The notes beneath the pieces are model-generated. The model did not search any database and was not told the origin of the DNA. It saw only the letters and a program-made list of their open reading frames with translations. Positions 17,444 to 29,700 of a stretch of DNA of 64,000 bases are shown here, one piece after another. Source of the stretch: Pseudoips prasinana (taxonomy: Eukaryota > Arthropoda > Insecta > Lepidoptera > Nolidae); assembly GCA_951640165.1 (NCBI GenBank), contig OX621266.1, positions 7,998,001 to 8,062,000 on the forward strand. Reading direction: 5' to 3'. Made by a program: the position numbers and the translations under genes. The stretch's first letter is position 1; every line of letters starts with the position of its first letter.

Positions 17444-20392
17444 GCTGTACACCCGTTGATGACTCCCCAATTCACTTGCAGGCTAAAACCCAGATCTTTA
17501 AAGATCGGGTTTTACAATGCAGACGGATTAGCGAGACAACGCGATGAAGTCGCAGAATTCCTCTGCGACCATCAAATTGATCTCTTCCTCGTTCAAGAGA
17601 CATTCCTCAAACCGAGCAAACGGAGAAGTCCTACAGTTGCCAACTATCGTATAGTTCGCAACGATAGGACTCACTCCGCCAAAGGGGGCACGCTGATTTA
17701 CTTTAAGAAATCACTGCATTGCGTACCTTTGGACCCTCCCGTGCTGAAGAACATTGAGGTCTCTGTCTGTCGAATAGGCATGACAGGCCATCAGCCAATC
17801 ACGATAGTCTCGGCCTACCTCCCCCCAGACAAGGAGATACTACTTAGCGATCTCCAAGCACTGTATGACGTAGATGGCTCTGTCATAGTGGCAGGCGATC
17901 TAAACTCCAAGCATGAGCAATGGAGCTGCCGTACGAGCAACTCGAACGGCCGCGCACTTGCTAATCACTTGGCAAACATACCGTTCGACCCTATAGTCCC
18001 TCTCGAACCGACCCACTTCCCCAGAATTGACAGTCACCGACCCGACATACTCGACATAGCACTCCTTAAGAATACAAACCTACGTTTGGCTTCTGTAGAA
18101 GTGCTACACGAGTTAGACTCCGACCATAGACCGGTCATCCTTAGTCTTGCCTCCCGCACAAGCCACTCTGGCGCGGATAGCAACCTCCCACCCAGATATG
18201 TTACCGACTGGCAGAAACTTGAGGGTAAACTCAAGTCAGCCACGTCGGAGCACTTAGATTCGATCCCATCCCTCATAGAGACCCCCGAGCAAACGCATGC
18301 AGCCATCGGCTCTTTCACGACTCACATCCAAATCCAAATGAACGAATGTTCCCGGGAGGTCCCAGCGGCTGACGCGTTCAGACGGTGGAAGCTCCCGGAG
18401 GATTTGCGTGAGTTAGTGACTGAGAAGAACGCGGCCATCAGAGCCTTCGACTCCTATAACACCTTGGAAAACCGCACTCGAATGCGTGAACTACAGCGTA
18501 CTGTACGTGAACGCATGACCGAGAGGCGGGATTCCGGGTGGGATAGGACGTTAGCCGAGATCCAACCCTCGCGGAAGGCCTTTTGGAATCTCTGCAAGCG
18601 ACTCAAGACAGACACCGACTGGACCATCCCCCCGCTGACGCGTCCGAATCAACGCCCCGCGTTCGATGACGACGAAAAAGCCGAATGCATGGCCGACAAT
18701 CTAGAGACCCAATGTTCTCCCAGCACCCTACCAGTAGACCCGGAGCACCTCAACGAGGTCGACTCTGAGGTAGAACGTAGGCTCGCCATACCACTCCCTC
18801 CGACCCCAACTGCCCCCTCCCGGGAGGATGCAGACGTCGACGACGACGATCCCCTGAGGCCAGTGACCATCGAAGAGGTTAAAACTCTGATCAGGGACCT
18901 CCGCCCTCGCAAAGCCCCCGGGTATGACGGAATCACCAATCGCGTTTTCAAGCAACTCCCGTTGCTCTTACTTAGCCTGATGGTCGCGATTTTCAACGCG
19001 GCCTTTTCCAACAACATCTTTCCACACCAGTGGAAACAGGCAAACGTGATTGGCATCCCGAAACCCGGGAAACCCAAATCCGATCCGGCGAATTACCGCC
19101 CCATTAGCCTCCTCTGCGCCATGGGGAAACTCTACGAGCGCATCATTCACGCCCGTTTGTCGTCTTACATCCGCGCAAACGATATCCTCCCTGACGAGCA
19201 GTTTGGCTTTCGAGCCAGACACTCCAGCGTTCACCAGGTGCATCGCATTGTCGAACACATCCTAGTGAAAGCTGCCCGTCAAAGAGCCCACACAGGAGCA
19301 CTCTTCTTCGACGTGGCCAAAGCGTTCGATAAGGTCTGGCACAACGGCTTATTATATAAGCTGTTCGAACTCAAAGTGCCCGACCGTCTCGTGCACATCT
19401 TACGAGACTTCCTTACGGACCGAACGTTTAGCTACCGCGTCGAGGGAAATTACTCCTCCCTCAGACCGATACGCGCAGGAGTTCCCCAAGGCTCAGTCCT
19501 TGCCCCGCTCCTGTTCTCGCTGTACACCAGCGACATCCCCAGACCCAATAAGGCTCATCTAGCCCTCTTCGCTGACGACACAGCTCTCTACTACTCCAGT
19601 AGGAGCACGTCAGTCATCCACCGAGAACTCCAATCCTCAGCCGACGCCCTCGGCGAATGGTTCAGGAAATGGAGGATCGAAGTCAATCCCACCAAGAGCG
19701 CAGCCGTGCTCTTCTCTAGGATAGACCCCGCCCCCACCGCCGATCCCGTCCGAATGTTTGGTGAACCGATCCCCTGGGAGAAGAAAACCAAATATTTGGG
19801 AGTGATCCTCGATCGGAAGTTAAACTTCAAGGACCATCTGAGATACGCTCGTAACCGTGCCTCATTTGCCCTTTATCGATTACACAGCCTCCTGAATGCA
19901 CGCAGTAAAATGTCCCTTGAAAACAAGGTGAGAATTTACAAGACGTGCATTCGACCCATGATGACCTATGCGAGCCCGGTCTTCGCGCACGCTAAGGATC
20001 GATTCATCCACCTCCTCCAGGTAGTCCAGAACAAGTTTATGCGACGAGCCGCGGGCGCACCGTGGTTCGTCCGTAACAAAAGTCTCCATGCTGATCTCCA
20101 ATTGCCTACCATCAGGCAATGGATGAAGCAAGCGTCCAAAAGGTACTTTGACTCTGCCACTCACCATCCAAGTAAATTGGTGGTACAGGCGGTCAAATAC
20201 ACTCCTTCCCGACTCTCACGTAAACACCGTCGTCCGAAGAACGTCATAGACGAATCGGACGACGAGATCACCGTTTACTTAAACCAAATCAAATCGATTA
20301 GAGACTCTCGCAACACTGCACAACCGATATTTCGTACTCGCCGGATGCGAGTACGACCGCGAACGCGTCGCGACCACCAGCGTCCTCCATGA
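17441..20392 (+). CDS. ORF2 of E3: APE-type endonuclease and reverse transcriptase (jockey clade)
   Basis: The 983-aa protein is colinear with E2 ORF2 and differs at only a few positions, for example DPD to DPN style changes outside the motifs. Endonuclease motifs (QETFL, GDLNSKH near 151, SDHRPV near 226) and reverse transcriptase motifs (AFDKVW near 627, GVPQGSVLAPLLF, FADDT near 709) are intact. With E2 it gives two potentially active copies of one family, both at the satellite target, so the endonuclease of this family is a good candidate for site-specific cleavage of the repeat. Confidence 0.96.
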   Translation: MAVHPLMTPQFTCRLKPRSLKIGFYNADGLARQRDEVAEFLCDHQIDLFLVQETFLKPSKRRSPTVANYRIVRNDRTHSAKGGTLIYFKKSLHCVPLDPPVLKNIEVSVCRIGMTGHQPITIVSAYLPPDKEILLSDLQALYDVDGSVIVAGDLNSKHEQWSCRTSNSNGRALANHLANIPFDPIVPLEPTHFPRIDSHRPDILDIALLKNTNLRLASVEVLHELDSDHRPVILSLASRTSHSGADSNLPPRYVTDWQKLEGKLKSATSEHLDSIPSLIETPEQTHAAIGSFTTHIQIQMNECSREVPAADAFRRWKLPEDLRELVTEKNAAIRAFDSYNTLENRTRMRELQRTVRERMTERRDSGWDRTLAEIQPSRKAFWNLCKRLKTDTDWTIPPLTRPNQRPAFDDDEKAECMADNLETQCSPSTLPVDPEHLNEVDSEVERRLAIPLPPTPTAPSREDADVDDDDPLRPVTIEEVKTLIRDLRPRKAPGYDGITNRVFKQLPLLLLSLMVAIFNAAFSNNIFPHQWKQANVIGIPKPGKPKSDPANYRPISLLCAMGKLYERIIHARLSSYIRANDILPDEQFGFRARHSSVHQVHRIVEHILVKAARQRAHTGALFFDVAKAFDKVWHNGLLYKLFELKVPDRLVHILRDFLTDRTFSYRVEGNYSSLRPIRAGVPQGSVLAPLLFSLYTSDIPRPNKAHLALFADDTALYYSSRSTSVIHRELQSSADALGEWFRKWRIEVNPTKSAAVLFSRIDPAPTADPVRMFGEPIPWEKKTKYLGVILDRKLNFKDHLRYARNRASFALYRLHSLLNARSKMSLENKVRIYKTCIRPMMTYASPVFAHAKDRFIHLLQVVQNKFMRRAAGAPWFVRNKSLHADLQLPTIRQWMKQASKRYFDSATHHPSKLVVQAVKYTPSRLSRKHRRPKNVIDESDDEITVYLNQIKSIRDSRNTAQPIFRTRRMRVRPRTRRDHQRPP

Positions 20393-20681
20393 CCCTTAGT
20401 TTGCATATCGTACCGATAAAAAGCCCCCCTCAACGCGGAAGGGGGGCCGCGTCATGTCATTAACGTAGAGCGAAAGTTGCACTAAACTCCCTAAAAACCA
20501 TGATCTCTCGCCCTCTCCCCGTCAGTATCCGCCCAGAGCCGAGGTTCGAGCCCCACAGGGGGCGCCCTCCGGCGCGGGTACTTAGTTTGTAGTTTTATAT
20601 TTGCTAGGCCGGTTAGAGCCCACGCTCACCCCTACTGTCCGGTGAAGCAGTAAAAGCCGAGAGGCTAACTGCACGCGTCAC

Positions 20682-20735
<54 letters not shown>
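20393..20735 (+). other. 3' untranslated region and poly(A) of E3
   Basis: The 292-nt UTR is followed by a 51-nt poly(A) (20685-20735). It shares the C-run/G-run inverted repeat and the B-box-like stretch (ggttcgagcccc from 20543) with E2. The terminal stem-loop is at 20647-20672 with a GAGA tetraloop. Confidence 0.8.
20647..20672 (+). ncRNA. GNRA-capped terminal stem-loop in E3 3' UTR
   Basis: The stems gcagt/actgc and agcc/ggct are as in E2; the loop is GAGA instead of GTAA. Two bases changed, yet the GNRA pattern is kept and the stems are unchanged, which suggests the fold matters. It is a cis element. Confidence 0.6.
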
Positions 20736-20736
<1 letters not shown>

Positions 20737-20747
20737 ATACATTCGGC
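20736..20747. repeat. Target-site duplication of E3, right copy
   Basis: catacattcggc follows the poly(A) directly and matches 14825-14836. Confidence 0.93.
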
Positions 20748-23700
20748 ATTTTTCAAGGCACAGGCATCCGATTCGGACGTTCCCAACGGTGCAAATAACG
20801 TGTATATAGACCTACCGATACACAAAACAACGCCTCACATTCTTAATAGTGGTTAAATTATTTTTAAATCAATTTTATATTAAATTTTCTTAGTTTTTTT
20901 CGGGTGTCGCGCCGTATTCTGCTCGTCCTGAAAAATTTTCTTCGGGAGCTTCGAACCCAACCACTTCTAAACAACAGCCCTGGTCTTTGCCTACCCGAAG
21001 ACACCCATCTCGTGGGGTCAGACTCCAGGGAAAGTGGTAGGGAAGCGTCGGAAACCGTTGCGACAGCAAAAATTGGCCCGCCCGCCACCTGAAACATAAA
21101 ATATTTTCAAAATTATACATAATCAAACCGTTTACAATATACACTTACCTCTATTATATATATACCTAAATAACTAAAACCAACTGGCGGCTTAAATATA
21201 TAGGTGATACTTAAAAAAAGACATTTTCCTATACATAGTGAAATTTTTGACCAAAAGTTCACCGTTTTTTGGCTATTTTAATTTATACTATCTACATATA
21301 ATTGTTTAATAGTGCATTTAGCAAAATCTCAACAAGACGCATCTCCTGACACCCTGTTTGTGGTAGTATTGCGAAAGACTTTTGAGATTTTTTGCTAAAA
21401 AAGTCAATTTTCATACAAAACACCCGTAGTCTCAGGTTTTTGGGTGTTTTTAACCAAATTTTGTACGGATTCCTAAAATTTTATTTACCAACTAATTAGA
21501 CCTTCTCAAGACGCGTCTACCGACACCCTATTTATATAGGTCAGCCACATACAACCTGTTAAATTTATCAAATTAAATCTCATAGACTCGACCGGCGTGG
21601 AGTATATATATAGGTGCTTTGCGCCCATACATTCGGCATTTTTCAAGGCACAGGCATCCGATTCGGACGTTCCCAACGGTGCAAATAACGTGTATATAGA
21701 CCTACCGATACACAAAACAACGCCTCACATTCTTAATAGTGGTTAAATTATTTTTAAATCAATTTTATATTAAATTTTCTTAGTTTTTTTCGGGTGTCGC
21801 GCCGTATTCTGCTCGTCCTGAAAAATTTTCTTCGGGAGCTTCGAACCCAACCACTTCTAAACAACAGCCCTGGTCTTTGCCTACCCGAAGACACCCATCT
21901 CGTGGGGTCAGACTCCAGGGAAAGTGGTAGGGAAGCGTCGGAAACCGTTGCGACAGCAAAAATTGGCCCGCCCGCCACCTGAAACATAAAATATTTTCAA
22001 AATTATACATAATCAAACCGTTTACAATATACACTTACCTCTATTATATATATACCTAAATAACTAAAACCAACTGGCGGCTTAAATATATAGGTGATAC
22101 TTAAAAAAAGACATTTTCCTATACATAGTGAAATTTTTGACCAAAAGTTCACCGTTTTTTGGCTATTTTAATTTATACTATCTACATATAATTGTTTAAT
22201 AGTGCATTTAGCAAAATCTCAACAAGACGCATCTCCTGACACCCTGTTTGTGGTAGTATTGCGAAAGACTTTTGAGATTTTTTGCTAAAAAAGTCAATTT
22301 TCATACAAAACACCCGTAGTCTCAGGTTTTTGGGTGTTTTTAACCAAATTTTGTACGGATTCCTAAAATTTTATTTACCAACTAATTAGACCTTCTCAAG
22401 ACGCGTCTACCGACACCCTATTTATATAGGTCAGCCACATACAACCTGTTAAATTTATCAAATTAAATCTCATAGACTCGACCGGCGTGGAGTATATATA
22501 TAGGTGCTTTGCGCCCATACATTCGGCATTTTTCAAGGCACAGGCATCCGATTCGGACGTTCCCAACGGTGCAAATAACGTGTATATAGACCTACCGATA
22601 CACAAAACAACGCCTCACATTCTTAATAGTGGTTAAATTATTTTTAAATCAATTTTATATTAAATTTTCTTAGTTTTTTTCGGGTGTCGCGCCGTATTCT
22701 GCTCGTCCTGAAAAATTTTCTTCGGGAGCTTCGAACCCAACCACTTCTAAACAACAGCCCTGGTCTTTGCCTACCCGAAGACACCCATCTCGTGGGGTCA
22801 GACTCCAGGGAAAGTGGTAGGGAAGCGTCGGAAACCGTTGCGACAGCAAAAATTGGCCCGCCCGCCACCTGAAACATAAAATATTTTCAAAATTATACAT
22901 AATCAAACCGTTTACAATATACACTTACCTCTATTATATATATACCTAAATAACTAAAACCAACTGGCGGCTTAAATATATAGGTGATACTTAAAAAAAG
23001 ACATTTTCCTATACATAGTGAAATTTTTGACCAAAAGTTCACCGTTTTTTGGCTATTTTAATTTATACTATCTACATATAATTGTTTAATAGTGCATTTA
23101 GCAAAATCTCAACAAGACGCATCTCCTGACACCCTGTTTGTGGTAGTATTGCGAAAGACTTTTGAGATTTTTTGCTAAAAAAGTCAATTTTCATACAAAA
23201 CACCCGTAGTCTCAGGTTTTTGGGTGTTTTTAACCAAATTTTGTACGGATTCCTAAAATTTTATTTACCAACTAATTAGACCTTCTCAAGACGCGTCTAC
23301 CGACACCCTATTTATATAGGTCAGCCACATACAACCTGTTAAATTTATCAAATTAAATCTCATAGACTCGACCGGCGTGGAGTATATATATAGGTGCTTT
23401 GCGCCCATACATTCGGCATTTTTCAAGGCACAGGCATCCGATTCGGACGTTCCCAACGGTGCAAATAACGTGTATATAGACCTACCGATACACAAAACAA
23501 CGCCTCACATTCTTAATAGTGGTTAAATTATTTTTAAATCAATTTTATATTAAATTTTCTTAGTTTTTTTCGGGTGTCGCGCCGTATTCTGCTCGTCCTG
23601 AAAAATTTTCTTCGGGAGCTTCGAACCCAACCACTTCTAAACAACAGCCCTGGTCTTTGCCTACCCGAAGACACCCATCTCGTGGGGTCAGACTCCAGGG

Positions 23701-26700
23701 AAAGTGGTAGGGAAGCGTCGGAAACCGTTGCGACAGCAAAAATTGGCCCGCCCGCCACCTGAAACATAAAATATTTTCAAAATTATACATAATCAAACCG
23801 TTTACAATATACACTTACCTCTATTATATATATACCTAAATAACTAAAACCAACTGGCGGCTTAAATATATAGGTGATACTTAAAAAAAGACATTTTCCT
23901 ATACATAGTGAAATTTTTGACCAAAAGTTCACCGTTTTTTGGCTATTTTAATTTATACTATCTACATATAATTGTTTAATAGTGCATTTAGCAAAATCTC
24001 AACAAGACGCATCTCCTGACACCCTGTTTGTGGTAGTATTGCGAAAGACTTTTGAGATTTTTTGCTAAAAAAGTCAATTTTCATACAAAACACCCGTAGT
24101 CTCAGGTTTTTGGGTGTTTTTAACCAAATTTTGTACGGATTCCTAAAATTTTATTTACCAACTAATTAGACCTTCTCAAGACGCGTCTACCGACACCCTA
24201 TTTATATAGGTCAGCCACATACAACCTGTTAAATTTATCAAATTAAATCTCATAGACTCGACCGGCGTGGAGTATATATATAGGTGCTTTGCGCCCATAC
24301 ATTCGGCATTTTTCAAGGCACAGGCATCCGATTCGGACGTTCCCAACGGTGCAAATAACGTGTATATAGACCTACCGATACACAAAACAACGCCTCACAT
24401 TCTTAATAGTGGTTAAATTATTTTTAAATCAATTTTATATTAAATTTTCTTAGTTTTTTTCGGGTGTCGCGCCGTATTCTGCTCGTCCTGAAAAATTTTC
24501 TTCGGGAGCTTCGAACCCAACCACTTCTAAACAACAGCCCTGGTCTTTGCCTACCCGAAGACACCCATCTCGTGGGGTCAGACTCCAGGGAAAGTGGTAG
24601 GGAAGCGTCGGAAACCGTTGCGACAGCAAAAATTGGCCCGCCCGCCACCTGAAACATAAAATATTTTCAAAATTATACATAATCAAACCGTTTACAATAT
24701 ACACTTACCTCTATTATATATATACCTAAATAACTAAAACCAACTGGCGGCTTAAATATATAGGTGATACTTAAAAAAAGACATTTTCCTATACATAGTG
24801 AAATTTTTGACCAAAAGTTCACCGTTTTTTGGCTATTTTAATTTATACTATCTACATATAATTGTTTAATAGTGCATTTAGCAAAATCTCAACAAGACGC
24901 ATCTCCTGACACCCTGTTTGTGGTAGTATTGCGAAAGACTTTTGAGATTTTTTGCTAAAAAAGTCAATTTTCATACAAAACACCCGTAGTCTCAGGTTTT
25001 TGGGTGTTTTTAACCAAATTTTGTACGGATTCCTAAAATTTTATTTACCAACTAATTAGACCTTCTCAAGACGCGTCTACCGACACCCTATTTATATAGG
25101 TCAGCCACATACAACCTGTTAAATTTATCAAATTAAATCTCATAGACTCGACCGGCGTGGAGTATATATATAGGTGCTTTGCGCCCATACATTCGGCATT
25201 TTTCAAGGCACAGGCATCCGATTCGGACGTTCCCAACGGTGCAAATAACGTGTATATAGACCTACCGATACACAAAACAACGCCTCACATTCTTAATAGT
25301 GGTTAAATTATTTTTAAATCAATTTTATATTAAATTTTCTTAGTTTTTTTCGGGTGTCGCGCCGTATTCTGCTCGTCCTGAAAAATTTTCTTCGGGAGCT
25401 TCGAACCCAACCACTTCTAAACAACAGCCCTGGTCTTTGCCTACCCGAAGACACCCATCTCGTGGGGTCAGACTCCAGGGAAAGTGGTAGGGAAGCGTCG
25501 GAAACCGTTGCGACAGCAAAAATTGGCCCGCCCGCCACCTGAAACATAAAATATTTTCAAAATTATACATAATCAAACCGTTTACAATATACACTTACCT
25601 CTATTATATATATACCTAAATAACTAAAACCAACTGGCGGCTTAAATATATAGGTGATACTTAAAAAAAGACATTTTCCTATACATAGTGAAATTTTTGA
25701 CCAAAAGTTCACCGTTTTTTGGCTATTTTAATTTATACTATCTACATATAATTGTTTAATAGTGCATTTAGCAAAATCTCAACAAGACGCATCTCCTGAC
25801 ACCCTGTTTGTGGTAGTATTGCGAAAGACTTTTGAGATTTTTTGCTAAAAAAGTCAATTTTCATACAAAACACCCGTAGTCTCAGGTTTTTGGGTGTTTT
25901 TAACCAAATTTTGTACGGATTCCTAAAATTTTATTTACCAACTAATTAGACCTTCTCAAGACGCGTCTACCGACACCCTATTTATATAGGTCAGCCACAT
26001 ACAACCTGTTAAATTTATCAAATTAAATCTCATAGACTCGACCGGCGTGGAGTATATATATAGGTGCTTTGCGCCCATACATTCGGCATTTTTCAAGGCA
26101 CAGGCATCCGATTCGGACGTTCCCAACGGTGCAAATAACGTGTATATAGACCTACCGATACACAAAACAACGCCTCACATTCTTAATAGTGGTTAAATTA
26201 TTTTTAAATCAATTTTATATTAAATTTTCTTAGTTTTTTTCGGGTGTCGCGCCGTATTCTGCTCGTCCTGAAAAATTTTCTTCGGGAGCTTCGAACCCAA
26301 CCACTTCTAAACAACAGCCCTGGTCTTTGCCTACCCGAAGACACCCATCTCGTGGGGTCAGACTCCAGGGAAAGTGGTAGGGAAGCGTCGGAAACCGTTG
26401 CGACAGCAAAAATTGGCCCGCCCGCCACCTGAAACATAAAATATTTTCAAAATTATACATAATCAAACCGTTTACAATATACACTTACCTCTATTATATA
26501 TATACCTAAATAACTAAAACCAACTGGCGGCTTAAATATATAGGTGATACTTAAAAAAAGACATTTTCCTATACATAGTGAAATTTTTGACCAAAAGTTC
26601 ACCGTTTTTTGGCTATTTTAATTTATACTATCTACATATAATTGTTTAATAGTGCATTTAGCAAAATCTCAACAAGACGCATCTCCTGACACCCTGTTTG

Positions 26701-29700
26701 TGGTAGTATTGCGAAAGACTTTTGAGATTTTTTGCTAAAAAAGTCAATTTTCATACAAAACACCCGTAGTCTCAGGTTTTTGGGTGTTTTTAACCAAATT
26801 TTGTACGGATTCCTAAAATTTTATTTACCAACTAATTAGACCTTCTCAAGACGCGTCTACCGACACCCTATTTATATAGGTCAGCCACATACAACCTGTT
26901 AAATTTATCAAATTAAATCTCATAGACTCGACCGGCGTGGAGTATATATATAGGTGCTTTGCGCCCATACATTCGGCATTTTTCAAGGCACAGGCATCCG
27001 ATTCGGACGTTCCCAACGGTGCAAATAACGTGTATATAGACCTACCGATACACAAAACAACGCCTCACATTCTTAATAGTGGTTAAATTATTTTTAAATC
27101 AATTTTATATTAAATTTTCTTAGTTTTTTTCGGGTGTCGCGCCGTATTCTGCTCGTCCTGAAAAATTTTCTTCGGGAGCTTCGAACCCAACCACTTCTAA
27201 ACAACAGCCCTGGTCTTTGCCTACCCGAAGACACCCATCTCGTGGGGTCAGACTCCAGGGAAAGTGGTAGGGAAGCGTCGGAAACCGTTGCGACAGCAAA
27301 AATTGGCCCGCCCGCCACCTGAAACATAAAATATTTTCAAAATTATACATAATCAAACCGTTTACAATATACACTTACCTCTATTATATATATACCTAAA
27401 TAACTAAAACCAACTGGCGGCTTAAATATATAGGTGATACTTAAAAAAAGACATTTTCCTATACATAGTGAAATTTTTGACCAAAAGTTCACCGTTTTTT
27501 GGCTATTTTAATTTATACTATCTACATATAATTGTTTAATAGTGCATTTAGCAAAATCTCAACAAGACGCATCTCCTGACACCCTGTTTGTGGTAGTATT
27601 GCGAAAGACTTTTGAGATTTTTTGCTAAAAAAGTCAATTTTCATACAAAACACCCGTAGTCTCAGGTTTTTGGGTGTTTTTAACCAAATTTTGTACGGAT
27701 TCCTAAAATTTTATTTACCAACTAATTAGACCTTCTCAAGACGCGTCTACCGACACCCTATTTATATAGGTCAGCCACATACAACCTGTTAAATTTATCA
27801 AATTAAATCTCATAGACTCGACCGGCGTGGAGTATATATATAGGTGCTTTGCGCCCATACATTCGGCATTTTTCAAGGCACAGGCATCCGATTCGGACGT
27901 TCCCAACGGTGCAAATAACGTGTATATAGACCTACCGATACACAAAACAACGCCTCACATTCTTAATAGTGGTTAAATTATTTTTAAATCAATTTTATAT
28001 TAAATTTTCTTAGTTTTTTTCGGGTGTCGCGCCGTATTCTGCTCGTCCTGAAAAATTTTCTTCGGGAGCTTCGAACCCAACCACTTCTAAACAACAGCCC
28101 TGGTCTTTGCCTACCCGAAGACACCCATCTCGTGGGGTCAGACTCCAGGGAAAGTGGTAGGGAAGCGTCGGAAACCGTTGCGACAGCAAAAATTGGCCCG
28201 CCCGCCACCTGAAACATAAAATATTTTCAAAATTATACATAATCAAACCGTTTACAATATACACTTACCTCTATTATATATATACCTAAATAACTAAAAC
28301 CAACTGGCGGCTTAAATATATAGGTGATACTTAAAAAAAGACATTTTCCTATACATAGTGAAATTTTTGACCAAAAGTTCACCGTTTTTTGGCTATTTTA
28401 ATTTATACTATCTACATATAATTGTTTAATAGTGCATTTAGCAAAATCTCAACAAGACGCATCTCCTGACACCCTGTTTGTGGTAGTATTGCGAAAGACT
28501 TTTGAGATTTTTTGCTAAAAAAGTCAATTTTCATACAAAACACCCGTAGTCTCAGGTTTTTGGGTGTTTTTAACCAAATTTTGTACGGATTCCTAAAATT
28601 TTATTTACCAACTAATTAGACCTTCTCAAGACGCGTCTACCGACACCCTATTTATATAGGTCAGCCACATACAACCTGTTAAATTTATCAAATTAAATCT
28701 CATAGACTCGACCGGCGTGGAGTATATATATAGGTGCTTTGCGCCCATACATTCGGCATTTTTCAAGGCACAGGCATCCGATTCGGACGTTCCCAACGGT
28801 GCAAATAACGTGTATATAGACCTACCGATACACAAAACAACGCCTCACATTCTTAATAGTGGTTAAATTATTTTTAAATCAATTTTATATTAAATTTTCT
28901 TAGTTTTTTTCGGGTGTCGCGCCGTATTCTGCTCGTCCTGAAAAATTTTCTTCGGGAGCTTCGAACCCAACCACTTCTAAACAACAGCCCTGGTCTTTGC
29001 CTACCCGAAGACACCCATCTCGTGGGGTCAGACTCCAGGGAAAGTGGTAGGGAAGCGTCGGAAACCGTTGCGACAGCAAAAATTGGCCCGCCCGCCACCT
29101 GAAACATAAAATATTTTCAAAATTATACATAATCAAACCGTTTACAATATACACTTACCTCTATTATATATATACCTAAATAACTAAAACCAACTGGCGG
29201 CTTAAATATATAGGTGATACTTAAAAAAAGACATTTTCCTATACATAGTGAAATTTTTGACCAAAAGTTCACCGTTTTTTGGCTATTTTAATTTATACTA
29301 TCTACATATAATTGTTTAATAGTGCATTTAGCAAAATCTCAACAAGACGCATCTCCTGACACCCTGTTTGTGGTAGTATTGCGAAAGACTTTTGAGATTT
29401 TTTGCTAAAAAAGTCAATTTTCATACAAAACACCCGTAGTCTCAGGTTTTTGGGTGTTTTTAACCAAATTTTGTACGGATTCCTAAAATTTTATTTACCA
29501 ACTAATTAGACCTTCTCAAGACGCGTCTACCGACACCCTATTTATATAGGTCAGCCACATACAACCTGTTAAATTTATCAAATTAAATCTCATAGACTCG
29601 ACCGGCGTGGAGTATATATATAGGTGCTTTGCGCCCATACATTCGGCATTTTTCAAGGCACAGGCATCCGATTCGGACGTTCCCAACGGTGCAAATAACG

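Larger units (their letters stand above)
14837..20735 (+). mobile_element. E3: full-length jockey-clade retrotransposon, sister of E2
   Basis: The 5,899-bp element has a 5' UTR, ORF1 (15603-17441), ORF2 (17441-20392), a 3' UTR and a 51-nt poly(A) (20685-20735), flanked by 12-bp duplications. It begins with about 7 nt (gaaaaga) absent from E2, so E2 may be slightly 5'-truncated or the extra bases may be untemplated. Both ORFs are open. Confidence 0.97.
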
